Positions 10,723-21,430 of a DNA stretch of 64,000 nucleotides are shown here, piece after piece; the stretch's first letter is position 1; each line of letters opens with the position of its first letter. A model generated the notes under the pieces. That model was not told where the DNA came from and searched no databases. It was given only the letters and a program-made list of their open reading frames with translations. The DNA is from Globisporangium splendens (taxonomy: Eukaryota; Oomycota; Peronosporomycetes; Pythiales; Pythiaceae): assembly GCA_006386115.1 (NCBI GenBank), contig VFIW01000033.1, positions 365,826-429,825 of the forward strand, given 5' to 3'. Position numbers and translations under genes: made by a program.

Positions 10723-13700
10723 TTAGCCTCTCGATTTCTGAAGGTTCGGGTTGCCCAGAGTGAACAAACGCGGAGCAATCGACATCGACATGAGTTCCTG
10801 GAAGAGTAATTTACACGAGTACGGGATGTGCACTTGCGAGATCTGGGTCTTGTTCCGGCATGTGCGGCACTCGAACGTCATCTTGCGCAGGTTGGCGATC
10901 GCGATGATACCACAGATATCGCACACGTGGACACGGTATGCATCCGAGTTGGCAAACAGACGATCCATGAGGAAATTGGCCGAACCGTGCGAGATCAGGC
11001 AATCACGCTCCATTTCACCCATACGCAACCCACCTTCACGCGCACGACCTTCCATCGGCTGACGAGTCAACATCGTCACTGGACCGCGCGAACGCGAGTG
11101 GATCTTGTCGTCGACCATATGCTTCAAGCGCTGGTAGAACGTTGGTCCGATGAAAATCTGCGCAGTGAGGCGACGACCCGTGTGGCCGCTGTACAACACT
11201 TCGTTACCATGCTTCTGGTAGCCGAGGTTGTGCAGCGTATCAGCAATCGCTTGCACCGTCACATCTGTAAACGGCGTAGCGTCACCTTCATCACCCGTTT
11301 GCGAGGACACCTTTCCAAGCAAACACTCGACAAGATGCCCCACCGTCATACGCGATGGAATAGCGTGCGGGTTCACAATAATATCAGGCGTGATTCCTTC
11401 CACTGTAAATGGCATGTCTTCTTGACGGTACGTCATACCAATCGTACCCTTTTGACCGTGACGAGAGGCAAATTTGTCACCAATCTGCGGAATACGAATG
11501 TTACGGAATCGCACTTTCGTGAACTTGAAGCCGTCGGCATTCGTCGTCAGCATCACGCTATCGATAATACCGTTTTCGTGCGAGCGCAAAGCCGTACTGG
11601 CATCACGCTTCTGGTGGCGCTGCTCCAAAGACGAGTCTTCCGAAGTAGGCAGTGGCGAGGTCTTTCCAATAATGATATCGTTACCACTGACACGAGTGCC
11701 AGGGGCCACAAGACCATCGGCATCCAGCTTATGGTAGCTTCCGTTGCGAAGCCCAAGGCAGTTTTCACGAGAAGGCTTCTCAAATTCTTCACAGTTGCTT
11801 CCACCAGCGCCACCAGCACCCATTGGACTCTTGTTGCGCTCTTGGTCGACGTAGCAACGGTAGAACGTGGAGCGGAAGAGACCTCGATCAATCGCACTCT
11901 GGTTCATAATCAGCGAGTCTTCTTGGTTGTAACCCGTGTACGAAGCAATACCGACGATAGCGTTGATACCAGAAGGAAGTTCACGGAAATGCAAGTATTC
12001 CATTGCACGAGTCGTCACCAACGGCTTCTGAGGGTAGTTGAGCACATTTGCCATCGTGTCCATACGCGCGCGGAAGTTCGAGCAGTAAATACCCATAGCT
12101 TGCTTACCCATAGCGGACTGATATGTGTTACGCGGCGACTGGTTGTGATCAGGGAACGGAATGATACTTGCACAAATACCGAGAATCATCGACGGGTGAA
12201 TTTCGCAATGAGTGTGAACCTTGGTGCCGGCACCGACATCCTTAGGCTCCATGGCAATCATACACACTTCCTCTTCTTCCGTATCGATCAGCTCGACCAC
12301 ACCATCCGTGAGCAGGTTGTGCCATCTGTAATTCGTGATCTTGTGGTTCTGCAGCTTTACGACTTGATCCTTCTGCAGCAAGAGCTGATTATCTTCCACA
12401 ATGAAAAGTGGGCGACACACACGACCAGCATCGGTATAAATGCGCAATTCCTTGTTCATCAAGTCGCGAATAACCGACACTTCCGCATCGATATCAACAC
12501 AACGACGCAACGAACGGAGCGTGCGGATCAGCTCGTTTGGTTCACGATGGACACCAACCCAGTTACCGTTCACGAAAATCTTTGTCGAGTGTGGGATAAT
12601 CTGCGGCTTGATTTCTTCCAAGTTTTCAGTCGCCCATTCTTCCAAGAACTCCAAAATAGGAGCCTGTGGAGAACCGACCGAGATGTAAGCCATCAGCGCC
12701 AAGTTCTTCACGAGACCGACAGCTTGGCCTTCTGGGGTTTCGGCAGGACAAATCATGCCCCAATGCGTGTTGTGCAATTGACGAGGTTGTGCTTGCTTGC
12801 CCTCACGTCCAAGCGGCGTGTTGAGACGACGCAAGTGCGAGAGCGAAGACGCATACGTCAAACGGTTAAGCACCTGGGACACACCAGCCTTCGACGCAGT
12901 CTTCTGCATACCCCAGTTACCAGTAGCCAACGAGTAACGAAGACCGTTCGTGATCGTACGCGAACGAATCGCAAGCGTGAGGTTGAAATCCTTGCCATTG
13001 TCGACACACTTCTGGAGGAACGACTTGACATCCTTGGTCAACTTCTTGAACAGGATACGGAAAAGACCGCCAAGCAGTGGACCAGCAAGATCTAGACGCT
13101 TGTTACCGTAGTGATCACGATCATCCTCACCAATGCGGCCAAGCGAACACATGAGCAACTTGTGGACAACATACCCGAGGAAGTAGGCCTTCTTGGTTTC
13201 ATTGTGGTCTTCCACACCGACGTGAGGAAGCATTTCTTTTTGCAGAATATCTTGAGCGTATCGGATACGATCCGCCTTGCTGACGTTAATAGCGCTACCT
13301 CTTCGTCCAATGAAATCCAACGCGACTTCCTGTTCTTGAATCACGAACGCTTCTTCAAGCGATGGCTTGAACCGCTCCATGAGTTCCGCATCCGAGAAGT
13401 CGTAACAGATATGTTCGAGAATCTCACGATCAGCCACGAACCCGAGCGCTCGGAAAATAATCACCACAGGAATATCTTGACGAATGTAAGGAATGACCGC
13501 ACGGATCTGGTTGCCTGTAATCGCACTCTTTCCACCGCTTCGTTGGTACATTTGTACGTACATCGTACTGGTTGGACGCACGCCGTGCTCGACGTGGGAA
13601 CGCGTTTCACAGACCCAACTGTACTTGGACGCGCCAGTCTTGCGGAAACAGTACACGTGGTTGTTACTCATGCGCTCTTGTGCGATGAGCACCTTTTCAC

Positions 13701-14322
13701 TACCGTTGATAATAAAGTAACCACCTTGGTCGTAGACACACTCGTTCAATTCCGTCAATTCCTTGTCCGTCTTGTGCGTGAGCACACAGTACTGCGAGCG
13801 CAGCATGATCGGCACCATACCAATAAACTCCTTCGGCGTCTCGACTTGGTCGTACGGGGCAATTTGATCCAAATCTGCTGGTCCGCTCGCTGGTGCTTGG
13901 TACTTCTCACACACGACATCGACATACAGCGGCGCGGCGTAGGTCAAGTTTCGCAGACGCGCTTCGTGCGGGAACATGACGGACGTGGAGCCGTCGGCTT
14001 CGGTCATCGTGGGCTTGGACAAATAAATCTGGCCAAACGAGATGTTGTAGATCGTGTCCGTGTTCGCCTTGTTCTGTCCGGGCGCGTACTGCGCCTCGGG
14101 GTTGATGCGGATCGAGCGCGAGTCGTCCACGAGCTCCTGCATCGTGTTCTGGATGAACTCGTCGAACGAGTCGAGCTGCTGGCGCACGAGCCCTTTCTCC
14201 TCAAAGTAACTGCTGATCACGGCCCAGGCGTCTTCCTGCGAGACGCTGGCGCCAGGGTGCAGACCCAGGCCGCCGTGCTCGTCCTGCTCCGTGTCGCTGT
14301 CGATCGGATTCTCCCACCCCAT
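10723..14322 (-). CDS. RPB2: DNA-directed RNA polymerase II subunit RPB2
   Basis: Intronless 1199-residue second-largest subunit of RNA polymerase II. The start chosen is ATG 14322 ([18 protein letters not shown]); the frame stays open upstream but that extension has no family similarity and is probably 5' UTR. Diagnostic parts in order: lobe and protrusion (EVLDDSR-type start, [18 protein letters not shown]), fork region ([19 protein letters not shown]), [20 protein letters not shown], hybrid-binding and active-site wall ([35 protein letters not shown]) and the C-terminal clamp zinc site (CDICG and CRTC), ending in [18 protein letters not shown]. Length is normal for the family (about 1170-1220). 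It acts in the nucleus in mRNA and U1-type snRNA transcription. Downstream neighbour spacing is ordinary; nothing is missing. Confidence 0.97.
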   Translation of the reverse strand: MGWENPIDSDTEQDEHGGLGLHPGASVSQEDAWAVISSYFEEKGLVRQQLDSFDEFIQNTMQELVDDSRSIRINPEAQYAPGQNKANTDTIYNISFGQIYLSKPTMTEADGSTSVMFPHEARLRNLTYAAPLYVDVVCEKYQAPASGPADLDQIAPYDQVETPKEFIGMVPIMLRSQYCVLTHKTDKELTELNECVYDQGGYFIINGSEKVLIAQERMSNNHVYCFRKTGASKYSWVCETRSHVEHGVRPTSTMYVQMYQRSGGKSAITGNQIRAVIPYIRQDIPVVIIFRALGFVADREILEHICYDFSDAELMERFKPSLEEAFVIQEQEVALDFIGRRGSAINVSKADRIRYAQDILQKEMLPHVGVEDHNETKKAYFLGYVVHKLLMCSLGRIGEDDRDHYGNKRLDLAGPLLGGLFRILFKKLTKDVKSFLQKCVDNGKDFNLTLAIRSRTITNGLRYSLATGNWGMQKTASKAGVSQVLNRLTYASSLSHLRRLNTPLGREGKQAQPRQLHNTHWGMICPAETPEGQAVGLVKNLALMAYISVGSPQAPILEFLEEWATENLEEIKPQIIPHSTKIFVNGNWVGVHREPNELIRTLRSLRRCVDIDAEVSVIRDLMNKELRIYTDAGRVCRPLFIVEDNQLLLQKDQVVKLQNHKITNYRWHNLLTDGVVELIDTEEEEVCMIAMEPKDVGAGTKVHTHCEIHPSMILGICASIIPFPDHNQSPRNTYQSAMGKQAMGIYCSNFRARMDTMANVLNYPQKPLVTTRAMEYLHFRELPSGINAIVGIASYTGYNQEDSLIMNQSAIDRGLFRSTFYRCYVDQERNKSPMGAGGAGGSNCEEFEKPSRENCLGLRNGSYHKLDADGLVAPGTRVSGNDIIIGKTSPLPTSEDSSLEQRHQKRDASTALRSHENGIIDSVMLTTNADGFKFTKVRFRNIRIPQIGDKFASRHGQKGTIGMTYRQEDMPFTVEGITPDIIVNPHAIPSRMTVGHLVECLLGKVSSQTGDEGDATPFTDVTVQAIADTLHNLGYQKHGNEVLYSGHTGRRLTAQIFIGPTFYQRLKHMVDDKIHSRSRGPVTMLTRQPMEGRAREGGLRMGEMERDCLISHGSANFLMDRLFANSDAYRVHVCDICGIIAIANLRKMTFECRTCRNKTQISQVHIPYSCKLLFQELMSMSIAPRLFTLGNPNLQKSRG

Positions 14323-14830
14323 GTTGCCTTGTTTGGTGGATAGATTTCCCTTTCGCGCCTTCCCCGTCGCCACACAACGACAGCAAAACGAATAGTGAGC
14401 GAGCGAAGGCAAAGGCTCAAAAGGGGGGCGACAAAGGGGGAGCAAATGGGGGTGAAGGGAGCGAAGGAGGAAGCAGAGTGATGGTCTTTCCTCACTTGAG
14501 TGCCACTTCGGACAGTAGAGTGACGCGTGGGAATGTACAGAGAAGCTTCTGCTAGTTTCTATAGAGTACAGTAAGTGCTTTCTCAATTGATAGATCATTT
14601 AGGGTACTGTGCGACCTTTTGATTTTGTAAATGGATACATTTTCTCACGGAGGATGGCAACCACATGAAAAAACAAAATTCCACTTCTTCACTTGTCAAT
14701 TTCTCGCATTCTCTGTTTCACTGCTGCTACTACTACTACTACTACTACCCTCATATACTCTTCCTTTTTCTTTGTTCTACAGCGCATTTGCAGCGACCAC
14801 GCACATCATCCATTCACTTGTTACACGATT
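14323..14830. other. RPB2 upstream region and SAPS-gene 3' flank
   Basis: About 500 bases between the RPB2 start and the end of the SAPS/FYVE gene. Contains a short purine/pyrimidine-biased stretch near 14400-14480 and a (CTA)n microsatellite at 14721-14748. No gene seen. Confidence 0.45.
14721..14748. repeat. (CTG/CTA)n microsatellite
   Basis: Nine trinucleotide units, ctg changing to cta, in non-coding DNA between RPB2 and the SAPS gene. Confidence 0.85.
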
Positions 14831-17800
14831 TTATCCGCGCGTGTCTTCTTTTGGATGAAGAAGACTGCGACGAGACACTGGAGATGCGTACGGGGAAATG
14901 TCGTGATCGTCGTCGTCTTCTTCGTCGCTCAAAAAGCGTCTCTTGCCAGCCTCGCCGTCCACTTCATCGATCGGGTACGAGTTCTTCGGAGAATCAATCG
15001 AATCCAATCGGCTCATTCGACGGTTCATTGTGAGAAGCGATCGCGGAGAAAGCATTCCATGAGCCAGTTCGTACAACTCAGCATTGGTCAATGAGTTGCG
15101 CATGGTACCGTCAACGCCATGAATCACTGGATTTCCGGTTCCAGATAAGCTACCAATTGTGCTACGATCACGAGGGGTTGACAATCGGAATAAATTCGCA
15201 GGCTCAACCTCTGCTTGAGTTCCTCCAGCAGCTTTGAAGCAAGCACGACAGTGGCGAACGGGAGTCAAAAGACCCACTTCAGGGATCGACATGCGCTGCT
15301 CCGTGCACTTTCCACACATCCACTTTCCGCATCGCTTGCAGGAGTGCGGGCGGCGGAAGAGCTTGAATGGAGTGTTACAAGACGGATCCTGGCAGTGGTT
15401 TACAATCTTCTTGTCGGGCTTCTTCTTCAGCTTGAGAGCCAAGGTCGAATAGTCTGCGCACAGCTGATGGATCGTCGTGGCCGCAGCACTCAGCACATCT
15501 TTCCACAAGTCACGATCTTCCAACTTGGTGACACTGAAATGCATCTCCCGAGTAGGGGTCTGTTCTGTACCATTTTGATGGTGGTCATACGCTGTGATGT
15601 ACAGACCATGATGTCCGACAGAGGTATGGCTTTCGTCGTGGCCGTGCGTGTATCGAGCTTTCACTGACAACGGAATAATCCACTTCCACTTGATGCGGTG
15701 GCTTTCATCGACTTCACTCGGGTAAAAGTACCACAACTTGTATGACACGTATTCATACACCATCAACGCCTTCTGCCAATCGCGACCGCCATGTCTCTCT
15801 TTGAACAGGTAACCAAACGCACACCCATCTCCTAAGAGGAACGACGACCCAAATCCGTGAGCAGTCGAGTAACTTGGACGACTGATCTGGTTGATGATAT
15901 CCTCCTGGAAAGCTGGCTGGGAAGGTGCCGGTGACAAACCTGTTTTTGGGCCATGCTTCGTTGACGACGGTGGCGTGGGGACCGAAGTGATACAGAATGT
16001 CGGGTCTTTCTCAATCAGCTCTTGAGCTGCGCTAACCAGACGCTGCCACTTTGGATCGTTCTTCATGATAGTCTGGACTCGCTCTTGACTTCTCGTGCGC
16101 GGGTCTTTGTAACATAGCTTGATCGACTCCATCAGCATTTTCAGGTTGGACAAAGCGTCGGTGCCAACTAGTTTCCCTCCAATCTTCGCAGAATTCTCTT
16201 GTCCTTCTGGGCAAACAAAGGCTTCAGTAAGCAGAGGCAGCAATCGTGCATCAGGTCCTTCCGAGAGCATCAGCTTTTCGATAATCGGGCATTTCCTGGA
16301 TCGCTTGTTCTTGAAGTCGCCAAAGCAGAATACAATCATCTTCGTGATCTCGCCCAACAGTAAATTCCACATTGGATATTTCTCATAGCACGCGAGAAGA
16401 ATGTCGATCACTTGAGCGGAGACAAACATCCGGTCAAGTCGCTTCGACTCGTTCGAGAGCACAGCATTCAAACACTTGACAATGGAGTACAAATGGTATC
16501 CGGACGCTTTTCTTGTACCTTGCACAACCACTTGCTTCAGGTAAATCGTTAGCTCGTGCCCTTTGCGCTCCATGCACGTAATGAGGCATTCTCTCAACCG
16601 ACGGTATTCCCGAACATTGCTTCGCCAGTCATCGCTGCAAAAGATCTCCAGCTCATTCAAGTCACCGCTGATCACTTCTTCCAGCATCTTGATCCATTGC
16701 TGTTTTTCTTCTTCCGATGATGCAGCAAAGTACTCCACTGTTTTCACGTACTCTACTTCCTCTTTATGTTGAGATTTCGGCATCAGGTCGTTGTACGCTC
16801 CCATGCCTGAGCTCAGACTGGAGTGTTTCTGCTCCACAGCCTTCTTCTTTTTCACGGTTAGAGTGAAACCGAAGTTACGCCAATCGGAACTCTCCACGCT
16901 GTCAATTTCGTCCAGCGTGAACACGGTTTGGTTTCCCTGGTTTGGGGTAAAACCAGTCTCAACCGTACCAGTTCTTGAATTTTGCTCGGCGCGATTTGAG
17001 GTAATGCGAAGTCCCATCATACAATTCACGCTCACTTGGCACGCCTGGATTTCATTCTTGAGCTTCTTCTTCATAAACAACTTGCCCGTGCGCATCAAAT
17101 GCGTAGAGCACATGAAGTTCAAACAATCGATGCCCACGGAGGTCACGGAATTGCTTGAAGCTCCATTGTTTTGCCCACCATCTGAAAAATCCACAGTCTC
17201 CGTCAGCTCAAACAGGTGCGTGAGCATGTCGGTACACGTGGGGCGAGGATGGCCTTGCGACAACAGGGTCAGGGACTTGAGCGACGCCAAACTGCCTTTT
17301 CGTTCTTTTTTCGCCGCGAGTGGGGTGCTCCAGAATGTCAACTCTTTGATCATTTGCACGAACAGCTGCTCAAGCGCTTTCTGATGGTTTTGCATGAACA
17401 AATGTATGAGCCGACGCACTTTTCTGGAGGTGTACTTTCGCAATGACGAGTTCGCCATTTCTCGTGAGGCACCGCAGATCGACACGTATTCGTCTTGTCC
17501 AGTGACCTTGTCGAGTGGAATCGTCTTGGCCGAGATTGCAACACCGCGCGACGTCAAGTACGGTGCATGGATCACCTCGCGCAGCAACAAGAATTTGTTC
17601 TCGATGCAATCTCGCTCGAACACTGTTCGTGGCGGTGCAAACGTGACCAGCTTCTGAATCATCTTGTGGAGCATTTGCGTGGCGAAAAGCGACTCAATCG
17701 CCGCATCCGAGTGGTCCGAGTACACAAGATGCAACAGAAGCGTCCGAATGTCGTCGTGACCAATATTGGAAAGCAGCAAATCCACATACCCTGGGTGATC

Positions 17801-18688
17801 GGCAAGGAAATGAAGGATGCAAGCTCCTTTTTGCACTCGCACTGCAAAATATCGAAGGATCTGGGATGCGAAATTGGCTGAATCTGCGCTGAAGATTCCA
17901 AACGTGGCCATCTCATCTACCGCAGGGAGCATCACACCATTATCACCACCCGTGGTCGAACCATTGACGTCCGCACCGTTGGACTTCATGTCTTCCCCCT
18001 TTTTAGCCGCTTGTGCACCGTTCGGACTGATAGCACTGTCGCGAGGACTATCTGATCGCGCAGACGAAGGTGTTCTGGGGTTGTCTTCGTTATCGCTATC
18101 ATGGTCAGAGTCGCCCGTTGTGCTGTTCGGGTTCGCGGCGGCATTCTCAATCTCGCTCTGCTTCAAAGATCGCGCGCCGCCGATTTCGATTGCTTTCACT
18201 TCGACACCAATGATTTCCTCCAGCTCAGCTACCGATGCGCGTCGTTCCGCATGTTTCTTGCGCAACGAACTCGCAGAGTAGAGTCCGTCGGCCTCACGTT
18301 GCAACGAATCGAACGTCGTGTCCCAAAAGTCATTGCAGCGGTGCGCGTCGTCGGGACAGGTGACAAGGCTGTTCCCCGCGCCGCCTACGATGACGAACGA
18401 CGTCGCGATGGAGCGCGTGTGGTGCGATTTCGTCGGATCCAGCGCGATCTGGATCAGCTCGAGCGTCTTGGCTCGTGCAAACAGGATCGAGCGCAGTCGA
18501 CTCGTCATGCGCTTGAAGAGCAGCTCGAGCATATCCATGGTGAACGACTCGTTGAGCAGCTCCGCGAGCGTATACTTTTCGCTCATGATGCCGTCGACGA
18601 ACTTCTCGATGTTGGCGCGGAGTTTCTCGGCATCCTTCTTCTTGTCCTCGAGGCTCGCGAACGCCTGGTGCTTCGGGGACTGCGGCAT
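14831..18688 (-). CDS. SAPS-domain PP6 regulatory subunit-like protein with PH-like domains and FYVE finger
   Basis: Intronless frame; the first ATG is at 18688 (MPQSPKHQAFASLEDKKK), giving 1285 residues, since the open frame above it lacks an ATG. The N-terminal half resembles SIT4/PP6-associated (SAPS) proteins: helical repeats including ILRYFAVRVQKGACILHFL and HPGYVDLLLSNIGHDDIRTL, later LLREVIHAPYL. A PH-like module follows (VFTLDEIDSVESSDWRNFGF to SSEEEKQQWIKMLEEVI). More helical repeats follow, then a second PH-like module (GYLFKERHGGRDWQKALMVY to LEDRDLWKDVL). A FYVE/zinc finger follows with CxxxxC, FRRPHSCKRCGKWMCGKC and RHCRAC cysteines, then a Ser-rich acidic tail. SAPS subunits target PP6-type phosphatase; the PH and FYVE parts suggest recruitment to phosphoinositide membranes such as endosomes. 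The FYVE basic patch is RRPHSCKRCG rather than the classic RRHHCR, so PI3P binding is uncertain. Confidence 0.82.
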   Translation of the reverse strand: MPQSPKHQAFASLEDKKKDAEKLRANIEKFVDGIMSEKYTLAELLNESFTMDMLELLFKRMTSRLRSILFARAKTLELIQIALDPTKSHHTRSIATSFVIVGGAGNSLVTCPDDAHRCNDFWDTTFDSLQREADGLYSASSLRKKHAERRASVAELEEIIGVEVKAIEIGGARSLKQSEIENAAANPNSTTGDSDHDSDNEDNPRTPSSARSDSPRDSAISPNGAQAAKKGEDMKSNGADVNGSTTGGDNGVMLPAVDEMATFGIFSADSANFASQILRYFAVRVQKGACILHFLADHPGYVDLLLSNIGHDDIRTLLLHLVYSDHSDAAIESLFATQMLHKMIQKLVTFAPPRTVFERDCIENKFLLLREVIHAPYLTSRGVAISAKTIPLDKVTGQDEYVSICGASREMANSSLRKYTSRKVRRLIHLFMQNHQKALEQLFVQMIKELTFWSTPLAAKKERKGSLASLKSLTLLSQGHPRPTCTDMLTHLFELTETVDFSDGGQNNGASSNSVTSVGIDCLNFMCSTHLMRTGKLFMKKKLKNEIQACQVSVNCMMGLRITSNRAEQNSRTGTVETGFTPNQGNQTVFTLDEIDSVESSDWRNFGFTLTVKKKKAVEQKHSSLSSGMGAYNDLMPKSQHKEEVEYVKTVEYFAASSEEEKQQWIKMLEEVISGDLNELEIFCSDDWRSNVREYRRLRECLITCMERKGHELTIYLKQVVVQGTRKASGYHLYSIVKCLNAVLSNESKRLDRMFVSAQVIDILLACYEKYPMWNLLLGEITKMIVFCFGDFKNKRSRKCPIIEKLMLSEGPDARLLPLLTEAFVCPEGQENSAKIGGKLVGTDALSNLKMLMESIKLCYKDPRTRSQERVQTIMKNDPKWQRLVSAAQELIEKDPTFCITSVPTPPSSTKHGPKTGLSPAPSQPAFQEDIINQISRPSYSTAHGFGSSFLLGDGCAFGYLFKERHGGRDWQKALMVYEYVSYKLWYFYPSEVDESHRIKWKWIIPLSVKARYTHGHDESHTSVGHHGLYITAYDHHQNGTEQTPTREMHFSVTKLEDRDLWKDVLSAAATTIHQLCADYSTLALKLKKKPDKKIVNHCQDPSCNTPFKLFRRPHSCKRCGKWMCGKCTEQRMSIPEVGLLTPVRHCRACFKAAGGTQAEVEPANLFRLSTPRDRSTIGSLSGTGNPVIHGVDGTMRNSLTNAELYELAHGMLSPRSLLTMNRRMSRLDSIDSPKNSYPIDEVDGEAGKRRFLSDEEDDDDHDISPYASPVSRRSLLHPKEDTRG

Positions 18689-19744
18689 CTGTACGTTGCA
18701 GTCACTCGCGAGAACGCTTTGTGATCGCGGATTAATATGCGAGACGCGAGTCAATCAGTTCGATGATGGAAGAGGGAGGCACCACACACCCGCGCACGCA
18801 CGCACCACTGAAGAAGCGGCTGCGTTGAAGAAGAGGCGTCCACTCGGGCGGCGACACGTGTCTTTGGCGTGGCACTTGACCTTCTTCGGCTCCTTGCGCT
18901 TCTTCCGGTAATGAGTGCACGTTCGCCAGCCGAACAATGGAAGGAGCGAGGGAGGATAGCGAAACCTGCTAAATCTTATGATTCGTGTTGGATGGTGGTG
19001 AGGGGGGGCACTGTACCACCTGCAGCGAGAAACCAGATGGTCAACAAACATACTTTGCGCAAGTGGAAATCCGAAGAGATCGAGCATACTCTACAATTTA
19101 GTATACTGTATATTCTTGATGTAGATACATGGGGGAACTTCGTTATACACTATCGGAATGGACCCTTGGGAAGTGGATGCTGTGCGACCATGTCGCAGCT
19201 GCGATGGCATGCCTCGTCTCTTGCACAGAAAATCGATGTGTGAGCAGCGCCAGAGCCGGGCCATGCGGTTTTTAGAGAACACTCACCTGCATTTAACAGC
19301 CAGGGGTACGCCTTGAAGTTACCACGTAACCATCATGCCAAGAGGAATGGATCGCTTTCAGACTGACATGAGGGGCTCCACCACCGGGACACATCGAGTA
19401 ATCCCGCGGTGCTGCTTCAACACGGGATTACTCCGTTAATGCTGCAAAATACATCGACACTACAGTACGTTGACAGGCTTCCGCAGCGCATCAATATGAG
19501 TCCATGATTCATTCCCCACCGAAGATGCCCTGCCGTAATCACTGAGGCAGTCCCTTTCGTATCATTTGTATCATGCTGGTTTGTTGAGTCTGCCGTTGGC
19601 TGTAAACGAAGGAGATGCTGCACACCTAAACAGCGTAACCCCACTGCGTGTATATTTGAAGAACCAACGTGAAACGCCGCCTCGCACATCCTGAATTGCC
19701 CATTGCCAACCAGCAGCAACCCGACAGAAAGCACACTAAGCACC
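18689..19744. other. Divergent intergenic region
   Basis: About 1 kb between the divergent SAPS/FYVE and RP2 genes. It contains a perfect 11-bp inverted repeat at 19396-19433 (listed separately). No coding signal or known RNA gene seen. Confidence 0.4.
19396..19433. repeat. Perfect hairpin, 11-bp stem, 16-base loop
   Basis: GAGTAATCCCG at 19396-19406 is exactly complementary to CGGGATTACTC at 19423-19433. It lies 310 bases upstream of the RP2 gene ATG. It could be a structured RNA, a dyad protein site or a remnant of a small inverted-repeat element; nothing in the flanks decides. Confidence 0.7.
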
Positions 19745-21233
19745 ATGGGCAATCTCTGTCATGCTGGCCCTGTGGAGTTGGTGCCTACTCCCCAAGTAAA
19801 TGCATCGCTAGCGCCTCCGAAGAAGCCGCTCACGTTCGGCAAAAATCCGAGTCTGAAGCGCGAGGATATCATGTTTTCCAATGTGAAAGAGCCATCTCTG
19901 CTGACAAAGTTGCCTGGGAGCATCAACGGACAGCAGTTCATCATCGAGGACTGCAGCGGCTGCGATATTTTCCTGCTGGACAACTGCATGTCGGTGCAAA
20001 TCGACGAGTGCGTCGACTGCCACATCGTCGTGGGATCATGCCAAGCCAGCTTGTTTCTACGGAACTGCAAGAAGTGCACCATCGTGTGCGCGGTGCAACA
20101 ATTTCGCACGCGAGACTGCGAGGACGTGGATGTGTACTTGTACAGCACAACAGGTAGAGTGTTGAATGTTTGCGAGCTTGCTTGATACAAAATGCAGAAG
20201 CGATTGACTTACTGATGCTGTGCATTCAGAGCCTATCATTGAAACATCCGCGCGGCTCCGGTTTGCGTGTTTTCCGATCAGCTATTTTTCACTTCAACAG
20301 CAATTCGATCAAGCCAACTTTTCCGTCTGGAACAACAAGTGGAGCGAGGTAAGTGGCTTATTGAGTGTACATTGTTGATTTCGTAACCCGACTCCGTTTA
20401 TTGTGGTGCGTCCAGATTTACAATTTCACACCAGCTCACAGTTCATGGACACCACTCCCGATGAGGTCAGATGAGTCTCCTCTTGCGCCTATGATGCAAA
20501 CGCACGACGATGGATCAGTTTCGCTCTGGAAATTGTCATCGACGACAGCTGAATCTCTCGGGCTCAGCATTGAGCTCTCGCAATTGATTGTGCCCTTGTC
20601 GTGCGGAGTATGTGCGCGAAGAGAACGCACGCCGACAGTTTTCGTTTGCTTTATCGTGGTATGTATGCTGCGTCTTTGGACAAACGGAGTTCCATATCGA
20701 TATTGACATGATGCTTGTTCATTTGTTTATAGCCCCGCGAGCAACTAATGATGGACTTTGTGACCGCTGCTGTGTCCAATACGTCGGAAGCCACGGCAGC
20801 CATCCAGCTTCTTCGCACACGCCAACTGAAACTCACTGCAGAGCAGGCAAAGACGCTTTTTGTCGGCAATGAGCAGTGCATTCAGGTGAGAACCCGTTGA
20901 CTCGTTCGTTAGGCTTCATTGCTCCAGCTCATTTACTCAATGCGCCACTCTGCAGGAAGCATCCGAGGCATTGGAAGACACTTTAGGCTCCGTGGCGATG
21001 GAATTCCAGGGTCCAGATTCGCATTCTCGTGTATCAAGCGTCCTCAGTGATGAAAAGTTCGGGTCTTTACTTGCTTCACACGCCGTTTTTTTCTCCCCCG
21101 ACGACAGCGCAGCAAGGTACGCTACTCACTGTCTAATGCCGGTTCACGCACCAACTGATAGGTATTGAATTGCTTTGATACACGCAGGCGCATGAGCGAG
21201 TTGGTCTTCCACGCTTGGCAGCCCAAGATATGA
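19745..21233 (+). CDS. RP2: XRP2/TBCC-domain protein (ARL3 GAP-like)
   Basis: Six exons join in frame: 19745-20153, 20230-20348, 20416-20658, 20733-20885, 20956 to about 21115, and 21188-21233. The N-terminus MGNLC fits N-myristoylation at Gly2 with palmitoylation at Cys5, as in human RP2. The TBCC beta-helix follows (IIEDCSGCDIFLLDNCMSV, CVDCHIVVGSCQASLFLRNC) with the GAP arginine in QQFRTRDCED. Next come EPIIETSARLRFACFPISYF and WNNKWSEIYNFTP. The C-terminal half matches the RP2 ferredoxin-like domain (LIVPLSCG and LTAEQAKTLFVGNEQ). RP2 is a GTPase-activating protein for ARL3, releasing lipidated cargo at the base of cilia and flagella; a flagellar role would suit a zoosporic organism. All introns are 60-85 bases. 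Confidence 0.9.
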
Positions 21234-21430
21234 CCTCCTCATTCCAAAATGTAGCCATTTTGCTCTTGTACAGGAAGAAGCGCACTTCCCGACTCTTTCT
21301 AACATAACACGATAGTTCTATTTAACTTAACCGCTCGACTGGTTGCAACCAGTGTGCTACGTGAGACTGTCATTGGCACTGGCGTGCATTCGCGATCGAC
21401 ACCTGAAGAATTGAACTTTCTTGGAGCAAG

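Noticed and set aside
10828..13095. 755-codon plus-strand ORF antisense to RPB2
   Set aside because: Shadow of RPB2 codon bias; no recognisable protein features.
14322..14598. N-terminal extension of RPB2 (frame open to 14598)
   Set aside because: No family similarity, composition like UTR; the ATG at 14322 gives the normal length.
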